Source of the DNA: CALMFG01 sp963674805 | GTDB lineage: Bacteria; Bacillota; Clostridia; Christensenellales; CALMFG01 | Assembly (NCBI GenBank): GCA_963674805.2 | Contig: CAXXNY010000009.1 | Location: 236,383-300,382, forward strand | Length of the DNA stretch: 64,000 bases | Direction: 5' to 3' | In this document: positions 8,429 through 17,736 of the stretch, piece by piece | Layout: each line of letters opens with the position of its first letter | Numbering within the stretch: the stretch's first letter is position 1 | Notes under the pieces: model-generated | What the model saw: the letters and a program-made list of their open reading frames with translations, nothing else | Databases searched by the model: none | What the model was told of the DNA's origin: nothing | Program-made: the position numbers and the translations under genes

Positions 8429-9460
8429 TTACTCAATGCCCTTAATCGCTCTCCAGTCAAGATCAAAAATTGTCTGATGGTCAGCCATCACATAACTATA
8501 TTCAATCTTTGGACTGTCGAGTCCGCCATTATAATAATCATATGCGGCATTAACAGTCTTAGCCATGTCGGAGGGCAAGCCCAGAAGAACAGCCTGAACC
8601 GTCGGATCGGCATTTTCCAATGCCAGGCAACACTCTTCTCCCCAAGCAACACCAATAACAATCGTGCTTGCCTCAGCTGCCTCAACCGCTGCTTTTACAC
8701 CTGCGGTTGCATCCCAACCTGCTATTGATACTGCAACATCAACATCATTGCCTTCGGCTGTTAAAATATTTTCCATAACGCTCATGCTTTCAGCACGTGC
8801 AGCATTTCCATCTTGATGAGAAACTATTTTCACATTTGGAATCGTTGCTTCTAACTCGGCAATACAAGCATCGGTACGTACTTTACAGATTTCCGATGGG
8901 AAAAAATCTATTGCAGCAACGTTAATAAATTCTTTGTCAGCAAGATTTTCGTCAACATATCCTTTAATCCACTTCGCGATATTTCTGCCATCAAGTTCAG
9001 CATCACAAGTTGTATAAGCCGCAATGCCGGAGTAGTCCTCAATAGAACTGTCAAATAGGAAAAACGGCACATTCGCAGCGTTGCAAATTTCTTTAATCGA
9101 GTCGCTGGTCGCCTGATCCGGGGCAGTACTGATTACCGCATCAACTCCCATTGCAATGTAGTCTTCAGCCAACTGGATCATTTTTGCACTATCTCCTTCA
9201 GAATCAGAAAACATGATGTCTACGCCGCGCTCGTCCGCGACTTTTTGCATTGATCTTTCGATATCGACCGACCAGTCATCTGTGCGGAATAATAATGTTA
9301 CGCCAAACAGAAGCTTATCTTCCGGGGTTTCCGCATCAGCCTCTTCTTCCATTGTTGCTTCCGATGCATTTTCTTCCACATCGCTGCCTGACGTACTGCA
9401 TCCGGTAGCAAGTCCCAGCACCATTAAAAGCACCAGAAGCAAAACAATCGTTTTTTTCAT
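8429..9460 (-). CDS. Sugar ABC transporter substrate-binding lipoprotein
   Basis: 343 residues. An N-terminal lipoprotein signal (MKKT, hydrophobic core, then L-A-T-G-C) puts the acylated cysteine near residue 21, followed by an acidic, low-complexity linker. The mature part has the two-lobe periplasmic-binding-protein pattern of the ribose/galactose group: G-V-D-A-V-I-S-T-A-P-D-Q-A in lobe one, S-I-A-G-W-D-A-T-A-G-V-K-A-A in lobe two. It feeds the permease and ATPase encoded upstream (13626 to 11108). Unusually it is the last gene of the transporter operon. The ribosome binding site is strong (AGAGGAGAAAGAA). Sugar specificity cannot be read; the nag genes next door make an amino sugar plausible. 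Confidence 0.85.
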   Translation of the reverse strand: MKKTIVLLLVLLMVLGLATGCSTSGSDVEENASEATMEEEADAETPEDKLLFGVTLLFRTDDWSVDIERSMQKVADERGVDIMFSDSEGDSAKMIQLAEDYIAMGVDAVISTAPDQATSDSIKEICNAANVPFFLFDSSIEDYSGIAAYTTCDAELDGRNIAKWIKGYVDENLADKEFINVAAIDFFPSEICKVRTDACIAELEATIPNVKIVSHQDGNAARAESMSVMENILTAEGNDVDVAVSIAGWDATAGVKAAVEAAEASTIVIGVAWGEECCLALENADPTVQAVLLGLPSDMAKTVNAAYDYYNGGLDSPKIEYSYVMADHQTIFDLDWRAIKGIE

Positions 9461-9515
9461 TTCTTTCTCCTCTTTTCTGGTTTTATTATACTAAAATAAC
9501 CACAAATGTACTTGG

Positions 9516-10580
9516 TTATTTTGGCAACTTAGCAAGTCCGATGATATCCCATTCCCCCTCAAGCTCAATTCCCCTAAGATCAGCAATAATGTCTTTTTCT
9601 TCCGCTTCATACATTCTCCAAATAACGCGAAGGCTCTGCATAGATACGGGTCCATCGGTAATCGGTTCCTTATCATTGAGTACGCAGTCTGCAAAGTGTG
9701 CCAATTCAAATTTCGGCTGATGAATGTCTGGCGCGCACTGAAAAATCAATGTCTGCTGATCGGATGTTTCAAAATAAGGTATGATTTCTCTTCTTTGATG
9801 AAAATACATCTTGCCGTCATTTAAACAGCATTCAATCATACCGTCTTCAAAGAATGCATGAATCGAATAGCTGTGCCGCATGCCTTTTGCCCCCCATGTT
9901 CCAAAATGGTAACCAAGCTTACCTCCTTCAAATTCAAAGATACAGTTGCTGGTTCCTTCTCCCTCCATCCACGGCGTACAAAGATTAGTTCCCATATGCG
10001 CACCTTTAATTGGATTTCCTAAATACCACATCATCAAATCTACATAATGGCATCCGTGATTAAAAAACTGGCCGCCTCCGTTTTTTGCTTTCTCATAATA
10101 CCCGTACACATTCGAATACTGTTCCGTCCATATTGACATTTGGAAACACTCGCCATAGGTCTTCTGGTCCATGATTTTCTTAAGCCTCAGTATCATGGGA
10201 TGATACCGCATAACATATCCAACCATAAATTTTACACGATGCTTATCCGCCGCATGAATGAGATCCAGACATTCGTTTTCATTCAGTGCCATTGGTTTTT
10301 CCATGAGCACATGCTTACTGTTTTTTAAACACTCCATTCCAACCGGATGGTGTAAGTGGTGCGGGAGTGCCAGCAGAAAAGCATCTGCATTGTCCATAAG
10401 GTCTCGATAGTCTCTGACTGCAGTCTCAACATCTAGGTGTTTTGCAACTTTCTCTGCTTTATCCAGATCAATGTCACAACACCCCACCACTTCAATCTGT
10501 TCGCTTAGTTCCCTGAATGCATCTTTATGGTAATTTGAAATAAATCCGCATCCGACTATGGCTAGTTTTATTTTTTGCAT
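9516..10580 (-). CDS. Gfo/Idh/MocA-family NAD(P)-dependent oxidoreductase
   Basis: 354 residues. The N-terminal Rossmann fold shows I-V-G-C-G-F-I-S-N at residues 8-16. E-K-P-M-A-L-N near residue 95 is the classical EKP motif with the catalytic lysine. G-G-G-Q-F-F-N-H-G-C-H-Y-V-D-L-M near 167-182 contains the second catalytic signature with H and D. Such enzymes oxidise or reduce hydroxyls of sugars and inositols. Its place inside the sugar ABC operon, after a hydrolase-like gene and before the binding protein, suggests it acts on the imported compound. The substrate is unknown. Confidence 0.9.
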   Translation of the reverse strand: MQKIKLAIVGCGFISNYHKDAFRELSEQIEVVGCCDIDLDKAEKVAKHLDVETAVRDYRDLMDNADAFLLALPHHLHHPVGMECLKNSKHVLMEKPMALNENECLDLIHAADKHRVKFMVGYVMRYHPMILRLKKIMDQKTYGECFQMSIWTEQYSNVYGYYEKAKNGGGQFFNHGCHYVDLMMWYLGNPIKGAHMGTNLCTPWMEGEGTSNCIFEFEGGKLGYHFGTWGAKGMRHSYSIHAFFEDGMIECCLNDGKMYFHQRREIIPYFETSDQQTLIFQCAPDIHQPKFELAHFADCVLNDKEPITDGPVSMQSLRVIWRMYEAEEKDIIADLRGIELEGEWDIIGLAKLPK

Positions 10581-10584
10581 CCCA

Positions 10585-11091
10585 TTACTCCTCGTTTATA
10601 TCCTTTTCGCTTGATTTCATCCGATATGTATGGTCACAGCATTCACAGCCTTCCATCAAGGTTTTCGTTCTTTCAAACACAATGTTTTCGTTGAAACCCC
10701 TTGCGCTGTACACATCAGTATCGCAGGCCAGCAGGTACATCAGTTTCTCTGCTCCTAACCGCTTTGCCAATTCTGCTTTGGGGCACTTTGTTATACAGAA
10801 TGTCGTTGTGTCTCCCCGAACTTCTTTCGTATATTCCCATCCTGCCCTGGGCAGCGGATCAAAGATCAGCTTAAGAAGTGTATCAAGTGTCGGTTCCTCC
10901 ACCATGCCGCTAATCCTGCGCCATGTGTCCGCACTCCGTTTCCCGATGGCTTCTCTTATAATCGTATCCACCTCCGGGCCAAACCGCTTTTTGAGTGCCG
11001 TATACATGATGTTTTTTTCATTTAGATGCCACTCTTCATTTCGTTCATCCAGCAATCGGCTGATTTTCTTTATTATCTTGTTCTTCATCAT
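10585..11091 (-). CDS. L-2-amino-thiazoline-4-carboxylate hydrolase-like (ATC hydrolase family) protein
   Basis: 168 residues from the ATG at 11091, which has a good site (GAAAGGAAAAGC). A longer frame to 11157 would overlap the upstream ATPase gene and is less likely. Family hallmarks are a predicted helical N-terminal half, then C-I-T-K-C-P-K-A-E with paired cysteines, a C-D-T-D motif, and the terminal E-G-C-E-C-C-D-H-T-Y-R. ATC hydrolases of this family open a thiazoline ring toward cysteine, but many clostridial members have unknown roles. Here it lies between sugar ABC and Gfo/Idh genes, which is an unexpected context. Confidence 0.65.
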   Translation of the reverse strand: MMKNKIIKKISRLLDERNEEWHLNEKNIMYTALKKRFGPEVDTIIREAIGKRSADTWRRISGMVEEPTLDTLLKLIFDPLPRAGWEYTKEVRGDTTTFCITKCPKAELAKRLGAEKLMYLLACDTDVYSARGFNENIVFERTKTLMEGCECCDHTYRMKSSEKDINEE

Positions 11092-11107
11092 GCTTTTCCT
11101 TTCAGCG

Positions 11108-12592
11108 TTAAATAATTGCCAAATCGAGAATCTTTTCCTGAGTAGCTTCCTCCGCATCCAATACGCCGGAAATATGTCCCTCCCGCATCACAGCTATCCG
11201 ATCACACATGCCTAATATCTCTTCCATATCCGAAGAAATCATGATAATCGCTTTACCTTCCGCAGCCAATTCGCAAATAATTTTATATATTTCCTGTTTT
11301 GCCCCTACATCAATACCGCGTGTCGGCTCGTCAATAATCAATACACTGCAGTCAGCATTTAGCCATTTTCCGATTACGACCTTTTGCTGGTTGCCCCCGG
11401 AGAGTGTTCTCACAACCGTGCTTTCATCATTTGGTACAATTTTTAATGCTTCAATATATTTTTTCGCAATACTGCGTTCTTTTTTTGATGATAGCAGCCC
11501 AAAACGCTGAGCCTTCTTTAAATTGACGATTGAAATATTTTCTTTCATGCTCATCCCCAAAACTAGCCCCTGCGCTTTCCGGTCCTCTGGTATAAGTCCG
11601 ATGCCTTTTTTTACAGCAGCGCTCACACTCGTGCCTGAATAGCGTTTCCCCATAAGGGAAAGCTCTCCTTTTGCGCCTTTATCCGCGGCTAGTATAGCCC
11701 TGGCCAGCTCGGTTCTGCCTGCCCCCACCAGACCGGAAAATCCCAATATCTCTCCTTCATGTATATCAAAATTGATATCATATAAGGTATTCGGCATGTT
11801 AAAATTACGCACTGAGAACAGAACATCCCCTTTCTTCACCCGAGTTTTCGGATATTCCATCCCCAATTCCCGTCCGACCATCAGGCTAATCAACTTTTTC
11901 CGATCCAGTTCAGCCGTCGGCAGTGAAACAATTTTACAGCCGTCGCGCAATACCGTCACACGGTCACATATCTTAAAAATTTCTTCCAGCCGGTGTGATA
12001 TGTAAATAACCGTAATCCCGTCTTTTTGAAGCTTCCTTATAATTGCATACAGCCTTTCCATATCTGTCGGTGTAAGTGTAGCCGACGGTTCATCCATGAT
12101 CACAACTTTTGCTTTCTTGGAAAGCGCCTTACATATCTCAACAATTTGCTTTTGTGCGACCGAAAGCCGTGACACCAAAATTTCCGGATCAAGTTCTACG
12201 CCAATCGACATGATTAGCTCCTTTGCTTTTTGCTTCATCGTCTCCCAAGCAATCAGGCCGCTTCGGGTTAAAGGCGGATGCCCCAGGAAAATATTTTCCA
12301 TTACGGTTAGCGTTTCTGCCAATTTCAGTTCCTGATGAACAACATTGATTCCCTCGTGCAACGCATGCAGCGGACTTTTCGGTATGTACTTTTCTTGCTC
12401 CAAATATATCGTTCCGCTGTCACAACGGTGAACCCCGCTGAGGACATTGATCAGCGTAGATTTTCCTGCACCGTTTTCCCCCACAAGACCGTGGATCTCG
12501 CCGGAAATAATATCGATTGAGACATCCCTTAAAGCTTGAACGCCGGGAAAGCTTTTATATATATTTCTAACTTCCAATATGTTTGTTGGCAT
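11108..12592 (-). CDS. Sugar ABC transporter ATPase, double-domain (RbsA/MglA type)
   Basis: 494 residues with two nucleotide-binding domains in one chain. Domain 1 has G-E-N-G-A-G-K-S-T near residue 38, signature L-S-V-A-Q-K-Q, and V-I-M-D-E-P-S-A near 163. Domain 2 has a degenerate Walker A (G-L-V-G-A-G-R-T-E) near 294, signature L-S-G-G-N-Q-Q-K, and L-I-I-D-E-P-T-R-G-I-D. This asymmetry is normal for monosaccharide transporters of the ribose/galactose class. It starts by a one-base overlap (TAATG) with the permease stop, so the two are translationally coupled. Confidence 0.93.
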   Translation of the reverse strand: MPTNILEVRNIYKSFPGVQALRDVSIDIISGEIHGLVGENGAGKSTLINVLSGVHRCDSGTIYLEQEKYIPKSPLHALHEGINVVHQELKLAETLTVMENIFLGHPPLTRSGLIAWETMKQKAKELIMSIGVELDPEILVSRLSVAQKQIVEICKALSKKAKVVIMDEPSATLTPTDMERLYAIIRKLQKDGITVIYISHRLEEIFKICDRVTVLRDGCKIVSLPTAELDRKKLISLMVGRELGMEYPKTRVKKGDVLFSVRNFNMPNTLYDINFDIHEGEILGFSGLVGAGRTELARAILAADKGAKGELSLMGKRYSGTSVSAAVKKGIGLIPEDRKAQGLVLGMSMKENISIVNLKKAQRFGLLSSKKERSIAKKYIEALKIVPNDESTVVRTLSGGNQQKVVIGKWLNADCSVLIIDEPTRGIDVGAKQEIYKIICELAAEGKAIIMISSDMEEILGMCDRIAVMREGHISGVLDAEEATQEKILDLAII

Positions 12593-13626
12593 TATTTCCC
12601 TTTCGTTCTGATTGCTTTGCTTTTGCTGTTCACGCTGTAAATATCAAATCCGATTGCAATCATTAGAACAAGTCCGCTTGCGACCTGCTGAAAATATGAA
12701 TTAATGTCCAGAAGCGTCATCCCGTTATTAAGCACCCCCATCATCACCGTGCCAAGAATAACGCCAAATACACGTCCGCGGCCGCCCGTCGTACTGACGC
12801 CGCCAATAACGCATGCAATGATTGCGTCAAACTCCCAACCATCACCGGAGCCTGCATTTCCGGATGCCAGTCGGCCGGTAATAATGATACCGGCGACCGC
12901 TGAAAGCACCCCGGCGATCACGTATGTCCACATTTGCAGAAATTTATACCTGATGCCGGATAAATGTGCGGCTTCCGCGCTTCCACCAATCGCATACAAA
13001 AACCTGCCAAACCTAGTCCGCTGCGAGACAAAATTCGCTATAAGTGCAGTGGCAACCATTATCACAACAGGAATGGGCATCCACTTAATGTTTGCCAGAT
13101 ATCCCCGTCCAAAAAAAAGTATCTCGTCCGGCACGCCAGAAATCGTATAGCCTTTGCATATAATATATGTCACTCCAACTAAAACCATTTTGAGCCCGAT
13201 CGTCGCAATCAATGGCGGTATCGAAAAACGGGATGTGGTAATGCCATTAATCAGGCCCGCTATCCCACCGCATAATAATGTGATCGTTATAGCAACCAAC
13301 GGCGTCAATCCGAGCTGTACAATCAGAACCGCACACACAATGCTGGAAAATCCAACAATCGCCCCTAGTGAAGCGTCAATACCGCCGCTCACCATAACAA
13401 AGTATGATCCGACAGCCATTATGGCAACCATTGAAATCTGCCTTAAAACGTTAACGATATTTTTAACGGTTAAGAAGGTGTCGGAAGCGAAAGATAAAAC
13501 AATTCCCAGTGCCAAGATTGCAAAGATAATGGCGTAAGTGCTAAAAAACTGTTTGATACTGTTTATAAATCCTAAAAATATTTTTGTTATTCTTGCTTTT
13601 TGTATTTCCATATCAAATCTCATCAT
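12592..13626 (-). CDS. Sugar ABC transporter permease (RbsC type)
   Basis: 344 residues, about ten membrane helices, with the class signature S-G-G-I-D-A-S-L-G-A-I-V-G near residue 87 and V-I-A-C-V-I-G-G-V-S-T-T-G-G-R-G-R-V near 270 (the ATPase-contact loop). First gene of the minus-strand operon. The start is uncertain: the ATGATG at 13626 lacks a clear ribosome binding site, and an ATG five codons later is possible. The 254-base gap to the divergent sensor kinase must contain both promoters. Confidence 0.9.
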   Translation of the reverse strand: MMRFDMEIQKARITKIFLGFINSIKQFFSTYAIIFAILALGIVLSFASDTFLTVKNIVNVLRQISMVAIMAVGSYFVMVSGGIDASLGAIVGFSSIVCAVLIVQLGLTPLVAITITLLCGGIAGLINGITTSRFSIPPLIATIGLKMVLVGVTYIICKGYTISGVPDEILFFGRGYLANIKWMPIPVVIMVATALIANFVSQRTRFGRFLYAIGGSAEAAHLSGIRYKFLQMWTYVIAGVLSAVAGIIITGRLASGNAGSGDGWEFDAIIACVIGGVSTTGGRGRVFGVILGTVMMGVLNNGMTLLDINSYFQQVASGLVLMIAIGFDIYSVNSKSKAIRTKGK

Positions 13627-13880
13627 TTCAATATTTTTCGATTTTCATCCATTTTCAAGATGAATCAACTGAAGCATATTTAAAGAATAAAAGAAGCTGG
13701 GAGGCCTTTGAATGGAAAAAACAAATATTTGATTTGTAAATTACGGAAGTTGCTATGAATTAAAATAATTGTCTTGCTTTTTGTTTTATGGATATGAGAT
13801 GATGATGGCACGAAAGGCAGGTATATTAATTTTCGAAATAAACATGGCAATTCTATTATTAAGATGCCTGAATAAACGTT

Positions 13881-15638
13881 ATGAAAAAGAGTAATTGGTA
13901 TAAGAATTTATCCTTTCGATATAGATTAATTCTATGGCTGTTATTGGTTTCTTTCATCCCGACAATTCTAATCGGGATTTCATCCACTTTTATTACATTA
14001 AAGACCACAAAGCAAACCTATGAAAACAGTCTCTACAATAAGCTTAAAAAAGCTACCCAGACGTTACAGGCCGAACGATCCGAGCTCGTATACAGTGCGA
14101 TAAAAATTACGTTTAATGAATTAACGTGGGGTAGTTTTGATACTTTTGGTAGAATCGGCGATCCCTACCAATTACAAAAAGTCGTTTACGCCTCCGATAT
14201 ATTAACCGTTGCACATTCTATATACTTTGTTAGTCTGGAAGGCGATTCTTATGCCGTTAATTCCTCTAATGAAATCGTGCAAAATATAATGGATCAAAGC
14301 ACATCCCTTTTTGAACAGTCAATTAATCAACCGACCGGATCCTGGGGGGATCCAATTGTTGCATCAAATGTTACGCTGCTCCCATATATCCGACGTATCA
14401 AGGACTATTATCAAAACAAAGTAATCGGCATTCTGATTTGCTGTGTGGATGAAAAAGACTATGCCAGTCTCATGTATTCGGAATTTCTCGACCTTGATCA
14501 ATCCACATCTGCAGATAATCTCCTGTTAATCAATTCTGACAATACCATATGTTCATCTTGGGCAAAAGATCTGATTGGCAAAAATCTTAATGAAGCTTAT
14601 GGCATCCATCACTTCAGCGGCAGTCTCGTAAGCAGCGGGTATGGAAATAAAAACCTTTTTGTCAGCTACTCAAATCCGCTTTCACCCTATGAGTTCATCA
14701 GTGTTGTGGATTATGGTAAAATATCGCTTTCGGCAAAATCTGTTTTAATTTTAACGGGTATACTGCTTTTAGTCTGTCTGATGTGTGCCGTGGTGTTATC
14801 TATATTGGTCTCAAAAGGGATAATCAGACCGATTACTAATCTGACAAAAGCTGTTGATGCCCTCCACGGTAACAATCTGAATATCTCATACTCATCTTCC
14901 CATAACGATGAAATCAGTAGTCTCGGCAGAAGCTTTGTGGATATGACAAAGCGATTAAAGCTTTCTATCGAGCATGATAAGAAAATGCAAAAAGAATACC
15001 AACTTGCAGAATATCGTGCGCTTTCTGCACAAATCAATCCGCATTTTCTTTATAACACAATCTCAACCATCATATGGCTAATTAATACCGGCCAAAAGGA
15101 AGAAAGTATCCAGATGCTAATGACTCTTTCCGCACTATTTAAGACAAGCGTAACCAAAACCCGGCTAATCCCTATAAAAGAAGAACTTGAGCATGTACGC
15201 AATTATTTGGAACTTCAAAAAATGCGCTATAAAAACCAATTCGAATATATCATTGATGTCAAATATGATCTGCTTAATTATTATACGGTTAAAATTATCC
15301 TACAGCCGCTAGTGGAAAATGCCATTTATCACGGAGTCCGGGAATCTGGAAAGCATGGCCTTATTCAAATCATCGGAAGACAACTCTCAAAAAACATTGT
15401 GTTCAGCATTATTGATAACGGTAGGCAACTAACCGTCGATCAGATAGAAAAAATTAATCACTATATTCAGTCTGACACGCCTGATAATAGTGCTATCGGA
15501 ATAGGGTTAAAAAACGTCCATGATCGCATTATGTTCCATTATGGCGAGGGGTATGGCGTTAAACTGCTAAAAGATGGTGACCGAACCATTGCTCAAATTA
15601 CTATTAAAGCAATAAAGGAAAATGATAAAGATGTATAA
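13881..15638 (+). CDS. Sensor histidine kinase, YesM-like
   Basis: 585 residues. Membrane helix near 15-37, an extracytoplasmic sensor region of roughly 240 residues, a second helix near 285-308 (VLILTGILLLVCLMCAVVLS), a HAMP linker, then the His_kinase core S-A-Q-I-N-P-H-F-L-Y-N-T with the phosphorylated histidine, and a HATPase domain with Q-P-L-V-E-N-A-I-Y-H-G and G-I-G-I-G-L-K-N-V. Overlaps the response regulator by 17 bases. This class controls sugar uptake genes in Bacillota. Being divergent from the sugar ABC operon, it most likely senses that sugar, perhaps through the binding protein. Confidence 0.92.
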   Translation: MKKSNWYKNLSFRYRLILWLLLVSFIPTILIGISSTFITLKTTKQTYENSLYNKLKKATQTLQAERSELVYSAIKITFNELTWGSFDTFGRIGDPYQLQKVVYASDILTVAHSIYFVSLEGDSYAVNSSNEIVQNIMDQSTSLFEQSINQPTGSWGDPIVASNVTLLPYIRRIKDYYQNKVIGILICCVDEKDYASLMYSEFLDLDQSTSADNLLLINSDNTICSSWAKDLIGKNLNEAYGIHHFSGSLVSSGYGNKNLFVSYSNPLSPYEFISVVDYGKISLSAKSVLILTGILLLVCLMCAVVLSILVSKGIIRPITNLTKAVDALHGNNLNISYSSSHNDEISSLGRSFVDMTKRLKLSIEHDKKMQKEYQLAEYRALSAQINPHFLYNTISTIIWLINTGQKEESIQMLMTLSALFKTSVTKTRLIPIKEELEHVRNYLELQKMRYKNQFEYIIDVKYDLLNYYTVKIILQPLVENAIYHGVRESGKHGLIQIIGRQLSKNIVFSIIDNGRQLTVDQIEKINHYIQSDTPDNSAIGIGLKNVHDRIMFHYGEGYGVKLLKDGDRTIAQITIKAIKENDKDV

Positions 15639-17235
15639 CATTCTGATATGTGATGATGAGACCATCATTTGTGATGGAATAAATGAAATTGTATATGAGT
15701 TTAATGATTTCCGATCTTTCATAGCAAATTCCGGTGAACAGGCGCTTTCTATTTTAAAAACAAACAGAATTGACGGAATTATTCTTGATATTCATATGCC
15801 AATCATCAACGGTTTGAAGCTATTAAGGATTCTAAGAGAAGAATTAAATTCAGATGCTGTCGTGTTTATTTTAAGCGGTCATGACCAGTTTGAATATGCG
15901 CAGGAGTCTATCCGATACGGCTGTGATGAATATATTCTAAAGCCGGTAGATCCCGAAACGCTTCGGCTTATGCTTAAAAAAATGCGCAAAAAAATGCAGT
16001 TATTGCAGGCTGCAAAAAGCAAATTAGAAAATCTTCACAATCAGATTGACCATATCATCCCGATCATTCGTGAACGAACTTTTTCTGATTTAATAAATGG
16101 AACGGTTAATGAAACTGATATTTCTGATATTAACAAATTTACAAAAATCGATTTTGGTACTAAATATTTCAAAATCGCTGTTATCCAAGCTTCAATATGT
16201 CCCGAAATTCATAATGCTCAGGAAAACCAATTGAGACTGTACGCTATTAAGGAATTTGTTGAGCAGGCGGTAAATACGCTAACTTATGCGTATGTTTTTA
16301 GTGTATCAACAGAACTCATTGCTGTATTAATCGGATATAATACCGAAAATGAAAACGCTGGATTGATTGAGTTTTTCAGTATTTTAGATGAGCAGGCCAC
16401 TGAAAATTATTCGGTTATTCTAAGAACCGGCATTGGCGAAGGTGTCGATTCAATCCTGAATATCCGAACATCATACAGCCAAGCATTAGATGCCCTTTCA
16501 TATCTTAAAAGGCAAAAATACAGTAAAACTATTCAGTATAAAGACTTACAGCAAAACAATAATGATATTGATTTGATTAATTATCTTAACTCCTACAATA
16601 TTTTATCTTTGATTACCTTAAATAATATTGAAAAAGCGATTGAAACTTTCAGACGAGCAATGTCCGAGCTAATCGACAAAAAATACTGCCTGAACCTCGA
16701 AACAAATCGGCTTTATTGTAACAGTATCATCGTGGCATCATTAAAATTAATTGCAAGTATTGATGGTGAAATAGAGCCCTTTATGAACAGTATTGAACAA
16801 AACCCTCTTACAACGATTTCAAATCTTCATACATTATCTGCGCTATCCGAGTATACAATTGAAATACTAACTCAGATTGATAAATATCTTGATCGCAATG
16901 TTAAAAAAAGGGACAAAAAAATTATTGAAGATGCAAAAAAGAAGATTTTAAATTCCTATCATGAGCCTATTACGGTTGGGTCAATAGCGGAATCGCTGGG
17001 TTTAAGCAAAAACTATTTTGGGCAATTGTTTAAAGCTCATAGTTCAACAAGCGTAAATGAATATATCAATTTCGTACGCATCGAAAAAGCAAAAGAATTG
17101 CTAAAAGATCCCAGCAAAAAAGTATTTGAGGTTGCATACGAGGTTGGATTTAATGACAATTATTATTTTAGCAGCGTCTTTAAAAAAATTGTTGGACTTT
17201 CTCCAAAAGATTTTCAGAATTATGGCCAGATTTAA
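15622..17235 (+). CDS. Response regulator, REC + AraC-type DNA-binding domain (YesN-like)
   Basis: 537 residues. Receiver domain at 1-125 with I-C-D-D-E acidic pocket, phospho-acceptor aspartate at 56 (I-L-D-I-H-M-P) and K-P-V-D. A middle region of about 290 residues without a clear signature follows. The last 100 residues are an AraC double helix-turn-helix: V-G-S-I-A-E-S-L-G-L-S-K-N-Y-F and V-A-Y-E-V-G-F-N-D-N-Y-Y-F-S-S-V-F-K-K. An in-frame ATG three codons downstream (15631) may be the real start because it is better spaced from AAAGGAAAATG. Paired with the kinase just upstream; probable target is the divergent sugar ABC operon. Confidence 0.92.
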   Translation: MIKMYNILICDDETIICDGINEIVYEFNDFRSFIANSGEQALSILKTNRIDGIILDIHMPIINGLKLLRILREELNSDAVVFILSGHDQFEYAQESIRYGCDEYILKPVDPETLRLMLKKMRKKMQLLQAAKSKLENLHNQIDHIIPIIRERTFSDLINGTVNETDISDINKFTKIDFGTKYFKIAVIQASICPEIHNAQENQLRLYAIKEFVEQAVNTLTYAYVFSVSTELIAVLIGYNTENENAGLIEFFSILDEQATENYSVILRTGIGEGVDSILNIRTSYSQALDALSYLKRQKYSKTIQYKDLQQNNNDIDLINYLNSYNILSLITLNNIEKAIETFRRAMSELIDKKYCLNLETNRLYCNSIIVASLKLIASIDGEIEPFMNSIEQNPLTTISNLHTLSALSEYTIEILTQIDKYLDRNVKKRDKKIIEDAKKKILNSYHEPITVGSIAESLGLSKNYFGQLFKAHSSTSVNEYINFVRIEKAKELLKDPSKKVFEVAYEVGFNDNYYFSSVFKKIVGLSPKDFQNYGQI

Positions 17236-17736
17236 TCATTGTGCACCTTCTTATTCCATGAGAACTTTATTACTCGTTAATATCAATGCCCTACCTTTTT
17301 CTTTTCAAAGCACACGTGGGCACGTCGCGCTGGACGTGGCGAAAGAAAAATACATTAAGATAGCCGAACTCGAATCTTCTTCGCTCGACTTACGGAACTC
17401 TATCCTATTCTAGGGGGAGGGGGGGTCACGTGCGCGAGGCATGTATCACACGGAGGGGCACAAACAGTTTCGGGCGCTTCATGCTATACCATAGATAAGG
17501 GGGGTATAGGGATTCTGCGCTATTCTCTTAATCTGTTGAATCGGGTCTTATGACATGATGGAATACCGCATGTGGGCACATCGTTGTTTATAAATAAAGA
17601 GATATTCTCTGGTCTTTTCGTATCTAACCCCTAAACAAAACTAGTAGTATTATTTTGTGCTTCTTATTGAATATTTTTTAATTAGTTGATATGCTTTTTT
17701 GGTATTATGGACTTTTTAATAAATCAGAGGGATAAA
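17236..17736. other. Intergenic region with repeat copy B
   Basis: 500 bases between the regulator stop and the esterase start. It holds a CACACGTGGGCACGTCGCGC block at 17311, then the shared GC-rich half-repeat (17405-17530), and a CATGTGGGCACATCG motif at about 17570. The esterase promoter should lie in the AT-rich last 100 bases. Confidence 0.6.
17405..17530 (+). repeat. Dispersed non-coding repeat, copy B (partial)
   Basis: Matches the right half of copy C (19115-19232). Shared pieces are a long G-run, GTCACGTGCGCGAGGC, ATCACACGGAGGGGCACAAA, GTTTCGGGCGCTT, and a terminal stem-loop with arms CTATACC and GGTATAG followed by GATTCTGCGC. The stem is identical to copy C although the loop differs, which suggests the fold matters. 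The left half of the repeat is missing or replaced. Confidence 0.75.

Noticed and set aside
12704..13537. Long plus-strand open frames opposite the sugar permease
   Set aside because: Antisense shadows of a well-supported membrane-protein gene, with no ribosome binding sites and no recognisable domains.
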